Source: Pseudomonadota bacterium (GTDB lineage Bacteria; Pseudomonadota; Gammaproteobacteria; Burkholderiales; SG8-39). From it: a DNA stretch of 18,965 nt. Position 1 is the stretch's first letter. Each line of letters begins with the position of its first letter. Below, piece after piece: positions 7,571 to 15,462 of the stretch. The notes beneath the pieces are model-generated. The model was given only the letters and a program-made list of their open reading frames with translations. It ran no database searches and was not told the DNA's origin. The position numbers and the translations under genes are program-made. The DNA lies in contig JAJZUN010000003.1 in the NCBI GenBank assembly GCA_021848555.1, positions 1 through 18,965 on the forward strand, read 5' to 3'.

Positions 7571-7599
7571 ATCAGATACCTCCACCCCTGTGCTGTCAA
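7571..7599 (-). promoter_or_regulatory. Likely promoter of the lysozyme gene
   Basis: On the minus strand a perfect TTGACA -35 box (7594-7599) is followed after 17 bases by TCTGAT (7571-7576), or after 15 bases by TATCTG (7573-7578). Neither -10 is close to consensus. The predicted start would be about 30 bases before the ATG, leaving room for the strong ribosome binding site. Confidence 0.35.
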
Positions 7600-8009
7600 G
7601 GTAGTGTCATGCCGCCAAGCACCATTCCCACGATGGATGCGCGACAGTTGCTGCATGGCCGGTTCACGGCGCAGCCTATTTGCGTACTGCCGATTACGGC
7701 GAAGATCGATACCTGCCAGACCCGGCCGCGGCCTACCCGTTTATTACATCCAAGGTGACTACTGTGGGCGTCCGATCGGCCTGAACGGCCATTGAAGATA
7801 TGCGGCTCGGACGGCGGTTCAACGATGCATTGCCGCCGCTCGATGCTTTCATACGGAGAATTGCGCGCGACGAATTCGAACCGCTTTCCCGCGCGCAACT
7901 GCCGTTACATTTGTTACAAACCCACACACATTGTTACAGCGACCTCGATCAACTGACGATAGGATGTAGTCGTTGTTGTCCGCGTCAACCAACGAACGGA
8001 GTTGCGACC
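7600..8009. other. Gene-poor stretch upstream of the Tyr/Pro-rich protein gene
   Basis: About 410 bases with no convincing gene. Several short open frames of 60-100 codons exist on both strands, but none has a good ribosome binding site, a recognisable protein pattern or consistent codon use. One plus-strand frame ending at the stop after 7780 (reading LPDPAAAYPFITSK) looks somewhat protein-like but has no start and could be a gene remnant. GC content falls toward the right end, where three GTTACA repeats lie, suggesting a regulatory region for the gene at 8010. Confidence 0.4.
7904..7938 (+). promoter_or_regulatory. Three direct GTTACA repeats, possible regulator site
   Basis: GTTACA occurs at 7904-7909, 7913-7918 and 7933-7938; start-to-start spacings are 9 and 20 bases, close to one and two helical turns. 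The last two extend to TTGTTACA. They lie 72-106 bases upstream of the start at 8010. Direct hexamer repeats at about 10-base steps are typical of OmpR/PhoB-type response regulators. The regulator is unknown. Confidence 0.4.
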
Positions 8010-8348
8010 ATGAGAGCAAATAGACTTCGCGCTTTGTCAGTAACGGGCATTGTCGTTTCGCTGTTGATCGCGTCAGGTCCGGTTTGGGCACATGATCATT
8101 ACTATGGCTATGCACCGCGATACACGCATCCGTATCGCCCAGCTGTAGTGGTCGTGCCGCCGCGGATTGTCACCTACGGCTATTCCGTTGCACCTGTCTA
8201 TTACCCGCCCCCGGTGTACGTGCCCGCACCCATCTACTACGAGCCAGCGCCCACGTATTACGCCCCACCAGTCTATTATGGACCGTCCTTCGGGGTTGAA
8301 ATCTACGGAGGAACGCATCGTTACGGTCGTGGACACTGGCGCTATTGA
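8010..8348 (+). CDS. Small exported Tyr/Pro-rich protein
   Basis: 112 residues from the ATG at 8010, which has GGAG upstream. The frame is open further upstream to 7800, but that part lacks protein character. Residues 1-27 form a clear Sec signal peptide (positive MRANRLR, hydrophobic VTGIVVSLLIA, cleavage after PVWA). The mature part starts HDHYYGYAP and consists largely of Pro/Tyr repeats (PVYYPPPVYVPAPIYY, then EPAPTYYAPPVYYGP), ending in a Gly/Tyr/His-rich tail. Such low-complexity proteins in proteobacteria are thought to be periplasmic or envelope-associated, but no function is established. It is followed after 34 bases by the lipoprotein gene, so the two are probably co-transcribed. 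Confidence 0.82.
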   Translation: MRANRLRALSVTGIVVSLLIASGPVWAHDHYYGYAPRYTHPYRPAVVVVPPRIVTYGYSVAPVYYPPPVYVPAPIYYEPAPTYYAPPVYYGPSFGVEIYGGTHRYGRGHWRY

Positions 8349-8382
8349 TACTGCAGCAAAGCGCTACTAGGGGAGTGCGGCC

Positions 8383-9048
8383 ATGAAGCGATCATTTTTC
8401 GGCAGCGGGGTTGTGGTTCTCTCGTTCGTCCTTGCGCTGGCCGGCTGCGGCGGGGGCGGAGGGGACGGCGGAACCAGCACGGTCATCGCCCAAACGTCGA
8501 GCGACGTTCGGGCGGACGGAGACATCGGATTCACCGCACCTCCGCCCGTCGGCGGCACATTCTCCTTCTCCCAGGCTAGCGTGGCGGGAAGCGTCCTCTT
8601 TGGCATCGATGGCGCCGACCCGAACCTTCCGGAATTCCGCGCGTTCCTCGACTTCCCCCTCGATGGCTCGAACGGCGGGGATGCGATCCCTCTCGGCGTG
8701 CAAATCACCTCCGCGGATATCGAGGTATTCGTCAAACGCGTGAGTTTTGCCGCGACCGTGCCCGTATTACTCGATCTCGTCCCATTCGCCATTCCCGTGG
8801 TGGTGGCGGATTTCGATTCTCCGCCCCTGACGCCGACATCGTTTCGCAGCCTGAATTTCTTTTCCACCGATCAGGCCGAATTCGTGCGCATTGATGTCAC
8901 TGCTTTAATGCAAGAGGCGCAACGGCGAGGGCTCAGAAATCTTCAGCTTAGGTTCCTGCTCGATACGTCGGCCACGGCGGGATTGGTCGAGATCGCCGAT
9001 GCGGGCGCGAGCCACGCGCCATTGTTGAGCGTGGAATACGTCCCGTAA
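8383..9048 (+). CDS. Lipoprotein with a beta-sandwich (DNRLRE-like) domain
   Basis: 221 residues. The signal peptide ends in a lipobox, LALAGC, with Cys22 as the lipidation site, followed by a glycine-rich linker GGGGGDGG. The body is beta-rich: it has FRAFLDFPL, an ITSADIEVFVKRV strand pair, FVRIDVTALMQEA and a C-terminal APLLSVEYVP. That order (FxxFD, I.sA.L.v, i.VT.lv, P.L.v.Y) resembles the DNRLRE/CBM-like domains of surface proteins. The domain match is my reading of the pattern and not certain. AGGGGAG gives a strong ribosome binding site. It is probably anchored in the outer membrane and encoded with the upstream Tyr/Pro-rich protein. Confidence 0.8.
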   Translation: MKRSFFGSGVVVLSFVLALAGCGGGGGDGGTSTVIAQTSSDVRADGDIGFTAPPPVGGTFSFSQASVAGSVLFGIDGADPNLPEFRAFLDFPLDGSNGGDAIPLGVQITSADIEVFVKRVSFAATVPVLLDLVPFAIPVVVADFDSPPLTPTSFRSLNFFSTDQAEFVRIDVTALMQEAQRRGLRNLQLRFLLDTSATAGLVEIADAGASHAPLLSVEYVP

Positions 9049-9526
9049 TTCTCCTATGAGAAGGATGGGCTCGGCATCGTCGAGTGCGAAACTGGCATCC
9101 GCAACGACCGCGGCCTCGAAAGCACGCCCGGCTCCGCGGTCATCATCCTGCCGATGAGGAATGGCAAAGCCGTGCCTTACCCCTTCGCATCGCTCGAACG
9201 CTGAGCAGCCCGCCCTCCGTCGTTCACCATTCGTCACGGTTGACTGCAGCCGCGCTGTGCGGCGCGAATTCGCGATCACGCTGACTGGGCGTCACTACTC
9301 ATAGTGCATCGTCGTTGACCTTGAGGAATGGCAACTCCCTGGCAGTCTTATGATCCGACTGTTGCGGGCCTCGCTCAGTGGCCGGCGTCTGGAAATCTGA
9401 GGCCCGGACTGGTCGGGCTGGGGTCGGCCAAGTGCCGACGTTCGCAGTTCGCCGAGATCAGTGAAATGAACGTCATCAGCACTGCCGACAGCTGACGCTC
9501 AAAGAAGTATCCTCAATGAGTGTTCA

Positions 9527-9558
9527 TCGGCCTTATGCAAAGCTTTGCATAAGGCCGA
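9527..9558. repeat. Perfect 32-bp palindrome
   Basis: The left arm TCGGCCTTATGCAAAG (9527-9542) is exactly reverse-complementary to the right arm 9543-9558, with a HindIII site AAGCTT at the centre. It lies 62 bases beyond the stop of the metallo-beta-lactamase-fold gene. No T-run follows on either strand, so a simple intrinsic terminator is only one possibility. Confidence 0.8.
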
Positions 9559-9566
9559 CGAGCAGA

Positions 9567-9603
9567 CGTTCGCGAACGGAACGCTGACGGGCCGCTGGCG
9601 GCC
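9567..9603. repeat. Two short palindromes next to the 32-bp palindrome
   Basis: CGTTCGCGAACG (9567-9578) is a perfect 12-bp palindrome. GGCCGC-TG-GCGGCC (9590-9603) is a 6-bp inverted repeat with a 2-base gap. Both lie between the large palindrome and the stop of the downstream minus-strand gene. Confidence 0.5.
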
Positions 9604-9620
9604 GATCAGCGATGCCGCCC

Positions 9621-10751
9621 TCACCCCCCAAACGTATACCTCGTCCCCGTCGAACTGAGCAGCACCTTCCCCGGCATTTCCTGTTTCGCCACTTCGTAGA
9701 ACGTCGTCCCGGTGCAGTGCATCGGGATCAGGTAGTCGGGGTTGATTTCTTTCAACGCGGCCACGGTGCTGCGCACGTATTCCGGCGGCATGGGCATCAG
9801 GTGGAAGCCGCTGAGGATGGCGTGCACTTTGCTGACGCCCGATACCTTGATCGCGCCGCGCACGGAGTTGACGATGCCGCGGTGCCCGCACGAGGTCATG
9901 ATCACGAGGCCCTTGCCTTTGACGTTGAAGCAGGTGGCCTGTTCGTGCTGAAAGTCGTCGGGCACGATGGTCAAATTGCGTTTCTCCGCGGGCAGGCCAT
10001 CGGGCGCGCAGCCGACGCCGTCCTTGATGCCGACTTTCATGCGCGTGGGCTGCGCCGGCTTCTCGAACGACACCAGCGGCAGAAAGCCGGTGGTGAAGCC
10101 GTGGTCGGCGAACAGCGACGGCTTTTCTGCGAACAGCACGCGCAGTCCGGCGTCCGCGATCGCCTTGCGGTCCAGCGCGCCGAAGTTGCTCGGCGCATTG
10201 ACCGGGCCGGTCTCGCGGCTGCAGAAGCACTCTTCGCCGCCGAGATAGAACGGCAGTCCGGGCTTGAGCTTCTTCTTGTGCGCGGCGAGGAATCCCACCA
10301 TGCCGCCGAAGTGATCGTAATGGCCGTGGGTGAGCAGCAGGGCGTCGAGTTTCGACAGATCGATGCCGAGCAGGTCGAGGTTGTTGTTGAGCGTGTCGCC
10401 GGTGAAGCCGAAATCGACGAGCATCTGCCGCGTCTCGGCGCCGCGCGCCGACTCCAGGTGCAGCGACAGGCCCCATTCGTTCTGCAGCGTGCGCGGCAGC
10501 TCCGACGAGGACAGGCGCGCGAGGCGCTGCACGCCCACCTCGCCGAACTTGCCCGAGGGCAGGAACAGGTGGTGATACGAGTCGGTCACCACGCCCACCG
10601 ACAGCCGGTCCACCTCGGGCAGCGTGCCCGAGAGCGCCTGCGCTGAGGCGACGCGAATGTTGGAAAATACGCCGCCGGCCAGGCCCAAGCCGCCGGCGCC
10701 CATCGCGGCCAGCAGTCTGCGGCGCGCGGGGCTGCCCAGGTAGTCGCTCAT
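9621..10751 (-). CDS. Tat-exported metallo-beta-lactamase-fold hydrolase (COG1237-like)
   Basis: 376 residues from the ATG at 10751, which follows GGGAGGAG by about six bases. A longer frame starting at 10787 lacks such a site. The N-terminus is a twin-arginine signal (SPARRRLLAAMGAGGLGLAG, cleavage likely after ASAQA at residue 39), so the protein should be folded with its metal before export. The metal site H142-x-H144-x-D146-H147 (THGHYDHFGG) is intact. A later CGHRGIVN is typical of the COG1237 group related to the methanopterin-pathway RFA-P synthase fold. Substrate and reaction in the periplasm are unknown. It lies 114 bases after the SEC-C protein gene on the same strand. Confidence 0.92.
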   Translation of the reverse strand: MSDYLGSPARRRLLAAMGAGGLGLAGGVFSNIRVASAQALSGTLPEVDRLSVGVVTDSYHHLFLPSGKFGEVGVQRLARLSSSELPRTLQNEWGLSLHLESARGAETRQMLVDFGFTGDTLNNNLDLLGIDLSKLDALLLTHGHYDHFGGMVGFLAAHKKKLKPGLPFYLGGEECFCSRETGPVNAPSNFGALDRKAIADAGLRVLFAEKPSLFADHGFTTGFLPLVSFEKPAQPTRMKVGIKDGVGCAPDGLPAEKRNLTIVPDDFQHEQATCFNVKGKGLVIMTSCGHRGIVNSVRGAIKVSGVSKVHAILSGFHLMPMPPEYVRSTVAALKEINPDYLIPMHCTGTTFYEVAKQEMPGKVLLSSTGTRYTFGG

Positions 10752-10865
10752 CGCCGTCTCCTCCCGTAAACGCGAATCGGATGCCATGCCGCATTGCGCG
10801 GCCTGTCAAGCATACGCCGGATCGGTGCGCGCAGATATCGTCCAATTGCCGGTTATCGCCGCGGA

Positions 10866-11594
10866 CTACTGCAGCGTCGACGCCGCCCCGCAGCATTTCT
10901 TGAATTTCTTGCCGCTGCCGCAGGGACAGGGATCGTTTCTTCCCGGCTTCGGCCCCTCGCGCCGGAAGGTCGAGGCGAGCAGGCTTTCGTGCTGCTCCCG
11001 TCTGAGCGGAAGCCAGAAGCGGTAGATCGCGGCCACCGATGCGGCAAGCTGCGCCGTCAGCGCCTCGCGCTGGGCCGGCGACTGCGTGAGCTTCTCTTCG
11101 GCCTCGGTCAGTTCATCGGCGCCCAAAAGCTGTATCGGGCGCAGCGCTTCGCGGGCGGCCGGCTCGTAGAACAGAGGCTGCCAGTCGCCCCGGCACAGCG
11201 CGATTCCCTGCATGAAGCCGTGCGCCCACATTTCGCCTTCGAGGTACTCGCGCGGATCGCCCTCGTACACCATGGTGTCGAGCAGCGGGTCGAAAGCATC
11301 CGCGTCGTACTGCAGCGTCCAGATGATGCCGTTCATGTGCCGCATCACCAGTTCCAGTATCCGCTGCGCCTGCTCCGCAGACCGGTAATCGGGCGCGTCG
11401 TCTTCGCTCGGGCCCCAGACGCCGGGCAGCCACTGGCTGGGCAGAAGGGTCGCGGGTCCGATCACGATGGCGCTGAGATAGCCGTCGAGCGCGGCCAGCG
11501 GCATCGTCTCGTCGGACACGGCTGCGGACAGCAGGAATCGGTCCAGTTCCTCCAGTTCCTCATCCGACAGAGGGGTCGACAGTTGTGCGGTCAT
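10866..11594 (-). CDS. UPF0149/YecA-like protein with a C-terminal SEC-C zinc motif
   Basis: 242 residues. The N-terminal half fits UPF0149 (YgfB/YecA): acidic [12 protein letters not shown], then [17 protein letters not shown], and a central [11 protein letters not shown]. The C-terminus is a SEC-C motif, [18 protein letters not shown] (218-235), with Cys223, 225, 234 and 235 as zinc ligands, as in the tail of SecA. E. coli YecA has the same layout, and work on it points to ribosome or SecA-related nascent-chain contact; I infer a similar role here. The ATG has only a weak GAAG upstream. Its SEC-C DNA is nearly identical to that of the radical SAM gene 6.4 kb away. Confidence 0.9.
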   Translation of the reverse strand: MTAQLSTPLSDEELEELDRFLLSAAVSDETMPLAALDGYLSAIVIGPATLLPSQWLPGVWGPSEDDAPDYRSAEQAQRILELVMRHMNGIIWTLQYDADAFDPLLDTMVYEGDPREYLEGEMWAHGFMQGIALCRGDWQPLFYEPAAREALRPIQLLGADELTEAEEKLTQSPAQREALTAQLAASVAAIYRFWLPLRREQHESLLASTFRREGPKPGRNDPCPCGSGKKFKKCCGAASTLQ

Positions 11595-11741
11595 CGCTTC
11601 AGTTCATCGAACGCTGCTGGGTGATGATTGTACGGCCGGGAACCGCATCCAGCCTAGCGCGCAGCGCGATCCCGGTGCACTTCGGCGCGTTGCGGGCCGG
11701 CGCCACAGGCTTAGCGCGGGCTTATGCCGTCCCCATAAACA

Positions 11742-11770
11742 CGAAGCCCCGTGATCATCGCGGGGCTTCG
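11742..11770. terminator. Strong GC hairpin, terminator-like
   Basis: CGAAGCCCCG (11742-11751) pairs perfectly with CGGGGCTTCG (11761-11770) over 10 bp, and a G-T pair allows the stem to extend into the loop. Read on the minus strand it is followed by TGTTTAT, a short U-rich stretch; on the plus strand by CCGG. It lies about 150 bases upstream of the YecA-like gene and no gene is seen that it would clearly end. Confidence 0.4.
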
Positions 11771-11777
11771 CCGGAAC

Positions 11778-11841
11778 GCCACATGGCTGTGGCTTAAGAG
11801 TGTCACGTCACCGTGACCTATGCCGGCCTGTCCTTGCCGGC
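11778..11841. repeat. Three further tandem hairpins
   Basis: GCCACA-TGGC-TGTGGC (11778-11793), GTCACG-TCAC-CGTGAC (11802-11817) and GCCGGC-N8-GCCGGC (11822-11841) are each perfect 6-bp stems with short loops, following the larger hairpin with 4-8 bases between them. A fifth, GCAGC-CGG-GCTGC, lies at 11903-11915. Confidence 0.5.
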
Positions 11842-12415
11842 TTCAGGGTCGAACTGTGGATGGTTTCATCGATAGGTCTGCCTCCATTCAAGACAATTCA
11901 CCGCAGCCGGGCTGCTGGCCGCCCGCTTCGTCACTCTGGTCAAGGCACCTTTCAAACCTCGGGGCAAGGTGGTCACCGCCGGTCCGCATCAGGTACACCC
12001 GGCATAAGGGGCGCGCACAACAGCGGATGTCTTGGGCAATAACCTGTCGCTAGCTCTATGCTCGAAAGGTACCTTGACCGGAATAACGAAGTTGCATTAG
12101 TTAACGGCAAGCCTGCGCAAAAATGAATGTTTGAGTCGATGTTCGCACCGGACGGGCCCAGTATCGCGTTCGCCGTCGATGATGTGAATACGCAGTTGTG
12201 CCCATTCATTGGCAGGGTGTCCGCACTGCAGTCCGCTGCAGCCTGGAACTTGATCGGCAGGCCGGGCCAAGGCGCTCCCCGGAATGGCCAACGGAAAAGC
12301 CCATCGCTTGACTGCGGCGCGCGCGAGGCGGATGCTTGCGTAACACGGGGCGAGGCCGGTCGATCTGCCGTTTCGGCGTTTGCGCCCCGCCCCCGATTCC
12401 CTATCCCGGCTCCCC

Positions 12416-13456
12416 ATGCACATCGACCGCGACATCAAGCTCGACTTCAGAGACGTTCTGATCCGGCCGAAGCGCTCGGCCCTGCCCTCGCGCGCGGAAG
12501 TCGACATCACGCGCGAATTCATTTTCAAGCATTCGGGCAGGCGCTATCGCGGCGTCCCGGTGATCGCGGCGAACATGGATACGGTCGGCACCTTCGACAT
12601 GGCGCGCGCGCTCGCGCCCTTCGGCCTCGCGACCGCGCTGCACAAGCACTATGGCGGCGACGAGCTCGTCGCGTTCTTCACGGCGCTCAAGCCGGCATCG
12701 AACGCGTTTTATTCGCTCGGCATCGCCAAAGGCGATCTCGACAAGTTCAGGCGCGTGATGCAGCGCGCCGGCGGCGCGATCCGGTACGTCTGCATCGACG
12801 TCGCCAACGGCTATTCGGAAACCTTCGTCCAGTTCGTCGCCAAGTTTCGCCGCGCCTACCCCGAACTCACGCTGATGGCCGGCAACGTCGTCACCGGCGA
12901 GATGACCGAGGAGCTGATTCTCGCCGGCGTCGACATCGTCAAGGTCGGCATCGGCCCCGGTTCGGTGTGCACCACGCGCACCATGACCGGCGTCGGCTAC
13001 CCGCAGTTGTCCGCGGTGATCGAATGCGCCGATGCCGCGCATGGCCTCGGCGGGCGCATCTGTTCCGACGGCGGCTGCACGTCGCCGGGCGACGTCGCCA
13101 AGGCCTTCGGCGGCGGCGCGGACTTCGTCATGCTGGGCGGCATGCTCGCCGGCCATGACGAGTGCGCAGGCGAGGTCGTCGAACAGGACGGCGCGCGCTT
13201 CAAGCGCTTCTACGGCATGAGTTCGCGCACCGCGATGCAAAAGTACGCCGGCGGCGTCGCCCACTACCGCGCCTCGGAGGGCAAGGAAGTGCTGGTGCCT
13301 TATCGCGGCCCGGTGAAGGAGACGCTGCAGGACATCCTCGGCGGCCTGCGCTCCGCCTGCACCTACGTCGGAGCACGCACGCTGAAGGAATTCACCAAGC
13401 GCACCACCTTCGTGCGCGTGGGCATGGAGTCGAACGAACGCTACGGGGAAAACTGA
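12416..13456 (+). CDS. guaC: GMP reductase
   Basis: 346 residues from the ATG at 12416, the same length class as E. coli GuaC (347). The match is clear along the whole chain: [46 protein letters not shown], and the active-site loop [12 protein letters not shown] with catalytic Cys185, followed by VSDGG-type [15 protein letters not shown] and FYGMSS. The enzyme reduces GMP to IMP and ammonia with NADPH, linking guanine and adenine nucleotide pools. A TTG at 12380 would give 12 extra residues not expected for the family. No clear Shine-Dalgarno sequence precedes the ATG. The gene stands alone after a long non-coding stretch and converges with the AOR gene. No guanine- or purine-responsive element is recognisable upstream. 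Confidence 0.97.
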   Translation: MHIDRDIKLDFRDVLIRPKRSALPSRAEVDITREFIFKHSGRRYRGVPVIAANMDTVGTFDMARALAPFGLATALHKHYGGDELVAFFTALKPASNAFYSLGIAKGDLDKFRRVMQRAGGAIRYVCIDVANGYSETFVQFVAKFRRAYPELTLMAGNVVTGEMTEELILAGVDIVKVGIGPGSVCTTRTMTGVGYPQLSAVIECADAAHGLGGRICSDGGCTSPGDVAKAFGGGADFVMLGGMLAGHDECAGEVVEQDGARFKRFYGMSSRTAMQKYAGGVAHYRASEGKEVLVPYRGPVKETLQDILGGLRSACTYVGARTLKEFTKRTTFVRVGMESNERYGEN

Positions 13457-13463
13457 CCGGATT

Positions 13464-13479
13464 CGGCCGGACTCGGCCG
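13464..13479 (+). terminator. Short hairpin after guaC
   Basis: CGGCCG-GACT-CGGCCG begins 7 bases after the guaC stop. The stem is 6 bp and all G/C, and no T-run follows. The unit TCGGCCGG is also a direct repeat with a 10-base period (13463 and 13473). Confidence 0.3.
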
Positions 13480-13571
13480 GGACGACAGCTCGGCAAGTTC
13501 GCGTTCACCGGCTGGGCCTGTCCAAGGCTACCGGCTGAAGATCGGCCAGCAGAGCCGCTCTTCAGCCAGTT

Positions 13572-13603
13572 GCCCCCGCGGCTAAGCGGAAATCCGCGGG
13601 GGC
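13572..13603. terminator. Bidirectional terminator-like hairpin between guaC and the AOR gene
   Basis: GCCCCCGCGG (13572-13581) pairs perfectly with CCGCGGGGGC (13594-13603) around a 12-base loop. It lies 11 bases beyond the AOR stop and 115 bases after the guaC stop, so it suits 3'-end formation for both converging genes. There is no U-tract on either side. Confidence 0.5.
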
Positions 13604-13614
13604 TCTGGCCTGGG

Positions 13615-15324
13615 TCAGGCAAGCAGCGCGCGGAAGCTCTTGTTGACTTCGGCGCTGTGATGGCGCGCAGCCTTGTTGCTCGGCGCGAGCGGCTCGCTGT
13701 AGAAGAATTCCGGCAGCTCGTCGTCCGCTTCGGTGAAACCCGCCTGCTTGTTGAACTCCCACTCCATTTTCAGCGCCTCCAGCCCCAGGGTCTGCAGGAA
13801 GTCCGCCGGCAGGTTGGTGCCGTGCGCGTCGTTCAGCGCGGTGACGATGAGCTCGGAGCTGACGTTGGTCACCGAGCGCCCGAAAATGCACAGGCCGATG
13901 GAATCGACGGCGGCGCAGGCCGTCTGGATGCCGAGGCTGGCTTCGACCAGTTGCGCGGTGGTCTTGTCCTTGCAGTCGAACACCGGCAGGTTGCCCGCGG
14001 TGTGGTCCGCGCCCTGCGCGGTGAACATCATGGAAATGCCGGTCACTTCGATCACGCGCGGGTCGTAGGCGCTGATGCTCTGCTTCTTGATCACCGGAAC
14101 GCGGGCGACCTTGTAGTGCGCACCGGCGCGCGCCGCGCCCTGCGCGAAAATGCGGCCGCGCTCGTTGCCCTGGCGGATGTCGTCCAGCGCCTGGTGCATG
14201 AAGGCTTCGTCGCCGAACTTGCCCAGGCCCGCCTCCATCAGCACGGCCAGCGTGGCGCCGGCCTCGATGGTGTCGATGCCGAGGTCGTTGGCGACGGCGT
14301 TGACCCGCGCCACCTGGTCCGGGTGGGTGAGGCCGCAGTTGCTGCCCATCAGCCCGAGCGTCTCGTATTCCAGCGGCGACACCATTTCCTTGCCGTTCTC
14401 GTCGACATAGACGTTGCTGCATTCGATCATGCAGCCCGGCATGCAGGCGTGCGAGATGTGCCCGCCGCGGCTGGAGTTGAGTTCGCGGATGAAGTCGCCG
14501 CCGAGCATCAGGGGTCCTTCGGACGCTTCGACCAGCCGGCCGGCGCTGAAATTGCGCACCGGCAGGCCGCCGATGCGGTTGGTGATGTCGCCCATCATCG
14601 CGGTGCCGGTGGTCTTGAAGGTGTTGATCGCCGGCTCTTTGGCGAGGCGCGCGCCGTATTCGCGGATCGCGCCCATCACTTTCTTGCGGTCGTGGAAGGT
14701 CGGCATTTTGTGCACGTCGATGACGATGGCCTTGACCTTCTTCGAGCCCATGACGGCGCCGACGCCGCCGCGCGCCGACAGCCGCGTCGGCCGCCCGTCG
14801 GTATCGGTAAAGGCGATGCCCGCCATCAGGCCCAGGTACTCGCCCACCGGGCCGCACAGCGAGAAGGCGATTTTCTTGCCGTATTTCTCGAACAGCAGCT
14901 CGGCGGCCTCGTTGTTGCCCTTGCCCATGTAGGGCTCCGCGCTGTCGTAGGTAATGGCGCCTTCCTTGGTGATGCGGATCACGACCCAGTCCTTGGACGC
15001 GCCATACAGCGTGAACCCGGCGATCTCGAGCTGGCCCAGCGCGAAACCGAAGGTGCCGCCCGAGTTGGCTTCCTTGATGCCGCCCGTCAACGGACTCTTG
15101 CAGCCGACGCTCAGGCGGTTGGCGTTGGAGAAATTCGTTCCCGCGAACGGCCCGGCCGAGAAGATCAGCGGATTTTCCGGCGACAGCGGGTCGACCTTGG
15201 CCACGCCGAGCTGGAGCAGGGTCTTGGCGATGAAGTGCCGGCCGGCGCGGATGATGTCCTCGCCGTGCAGTTCGTCGGTCCTGACCGAGCGGTCGCCGAG
15301 ATTGATGTGCAGGTACTTGCGCAT
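13615..15324 (-). CDS. Aldehyde ferredoxin oxidoreductase (AOR) family tungstopterin/Fe-S enzyme
   Basis: 569 residues from the ATG at 15324, which follows AGGGTGA by 7 bases. The AOR pattern runs along the whole chain: DPLSPENPLIFSAGP, CKSPLTGGIKEANSGG, ARGGVGAVMGSKKVKAI, EYETLGLMGSNCG and the pterin/Fe-S motif D474-S-I-G-L-C479. The 4Fe-4S ligands are probably Cys294, Cys298, Cys302 and Cys479. The first three are spaced Cx3Cx3C, not the Cx2Cx3C of characterised AORs, and the usual GGRGLGAK near the N-terminus is AGRHFIAK. It is thus a separate subfamily. The family oxidises aldehydes to acids, or does the reverse, using tungsten bis-pterin; the substrate here is unknown. No ferredoxin or FAD subunit adjoins it. 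A periplasmic thioredoxin gene lies 138 bases upstream on the same strand. Confidence 0.92.
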   Translation of the reverse strand: MRKYLHINLGDRSVRTDELHGEDIIRAGRHFIAKTLLQLGVAKVDPLSPENPLIFSAGPFAGTNFSNANRLSVGCKSPLTGGIKEANSGGTFGFALGQLEIAGFTLYGASKDWVVIRITKEGAITYDSAEPYMGKGNNEAAELLFEKYGKKIAFSLCGPVGEYLGLMAGIAFTDTDGRPTRLSARGGVGAVMGSKKVKAIVIDVHKMPTFHDRKKVMGAIREYGARLAKEPAINTFKTTGTAMMGDITNRIGGLPVRNFSAGRLVEASEGPLMLGGDFIRELNSSRGGHISHACMPGCMIECSNVYVDENGKEMVSPLEYETLGLMGSNCGLTHPDQVARVNAVANDLGIDTIEAGATLAVLMEAGLGKFGDEAFMHQALDDIRQGNERGRIFAQGAARAGAHYKVARVPVIKKQSISAYDPRVIEVTGISMMFTAQGADHTAGNLPVFDCKDKTTAQLVEASLGIQTACAAVDSIGLCIFGRSVTNVSSELIVTALNDAHGTNLPADFLQTLGLEALKMEWEFNKQAGFTEADDELPEFFYSEPLAPSNKAARHHSAEVNKSFRALLA

Positions 15325-15462
15325 GTCGATGTCACCCTGTGTGGATTGAATATTCGGATAGCGATGCAGCGGCAATTCTACCCTTTTCACCCCGGCCCCG
15401 CCCCGTCCAGGAAGGCCGCCGACCCTGATATCGGTGTGGATTTTGCGCCTCGGGCGCGGTCC

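Larger units (their letters stand above)
9049..9620. other. Gene-poor stretch with a possible gene remnant and inverted repeats
   Basis: No intact gene is supported in these 572 bases. Directly after the lipoprotein stop, in the same frame, a 51-codon open stretch (9049-9204) reads like real protein (YEKDGLGIVECETG, then VIILPMRNGKAVPYPF) but has no start, so it may be the tail of a lost gene. From about 9290 to 9490 the sequence has no coding character. The right end holds a 32-bp palindrome and two shorter ones. Confidence 0.4.
11595..12415. other. Gene-poor stretch with a cluster of hairpins
   Basis: About 820 bases without a supported gene. Short open frames on both strands lack ribosome binding sites and protein patterns. 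The left part (11742-11915) contains five perfect inverted repeats in a row. A TTGACC-N17-TTAGTT pair (12074-12102) is a weak promoter candidate reading toward guaC, although it lies over 300 bases from that start. Confidence 0.4.

Noticed and set aside
9527..9603. Integron attC site
   Set aside because: The palindromes lack the attC core sites (GTTRRRY and RYYYAAC) and no integrase or gene cassettes are nearby.
9499..10896. A 465-codon minus-strand frame
   Set aside because: Same strand but a different frame from the Tat-exported hydrolase, whose metal-binding motif fixes the true frame.
11742..11841. tRNA, tmRNA or 4.5S RNA
   Set aside because: No cloverleaf, T-arm GTTCRA at the correct spacing, CCA end or conserved tmRNA/SRP sequence could be fitted to the hairpins.
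12127..12415. guaC starting further upstream
   Set aside because: The upstream TTG and the other frames give residues foreign to GMP reductases; the ATG at 12416 gives the usual length and N-terminus.
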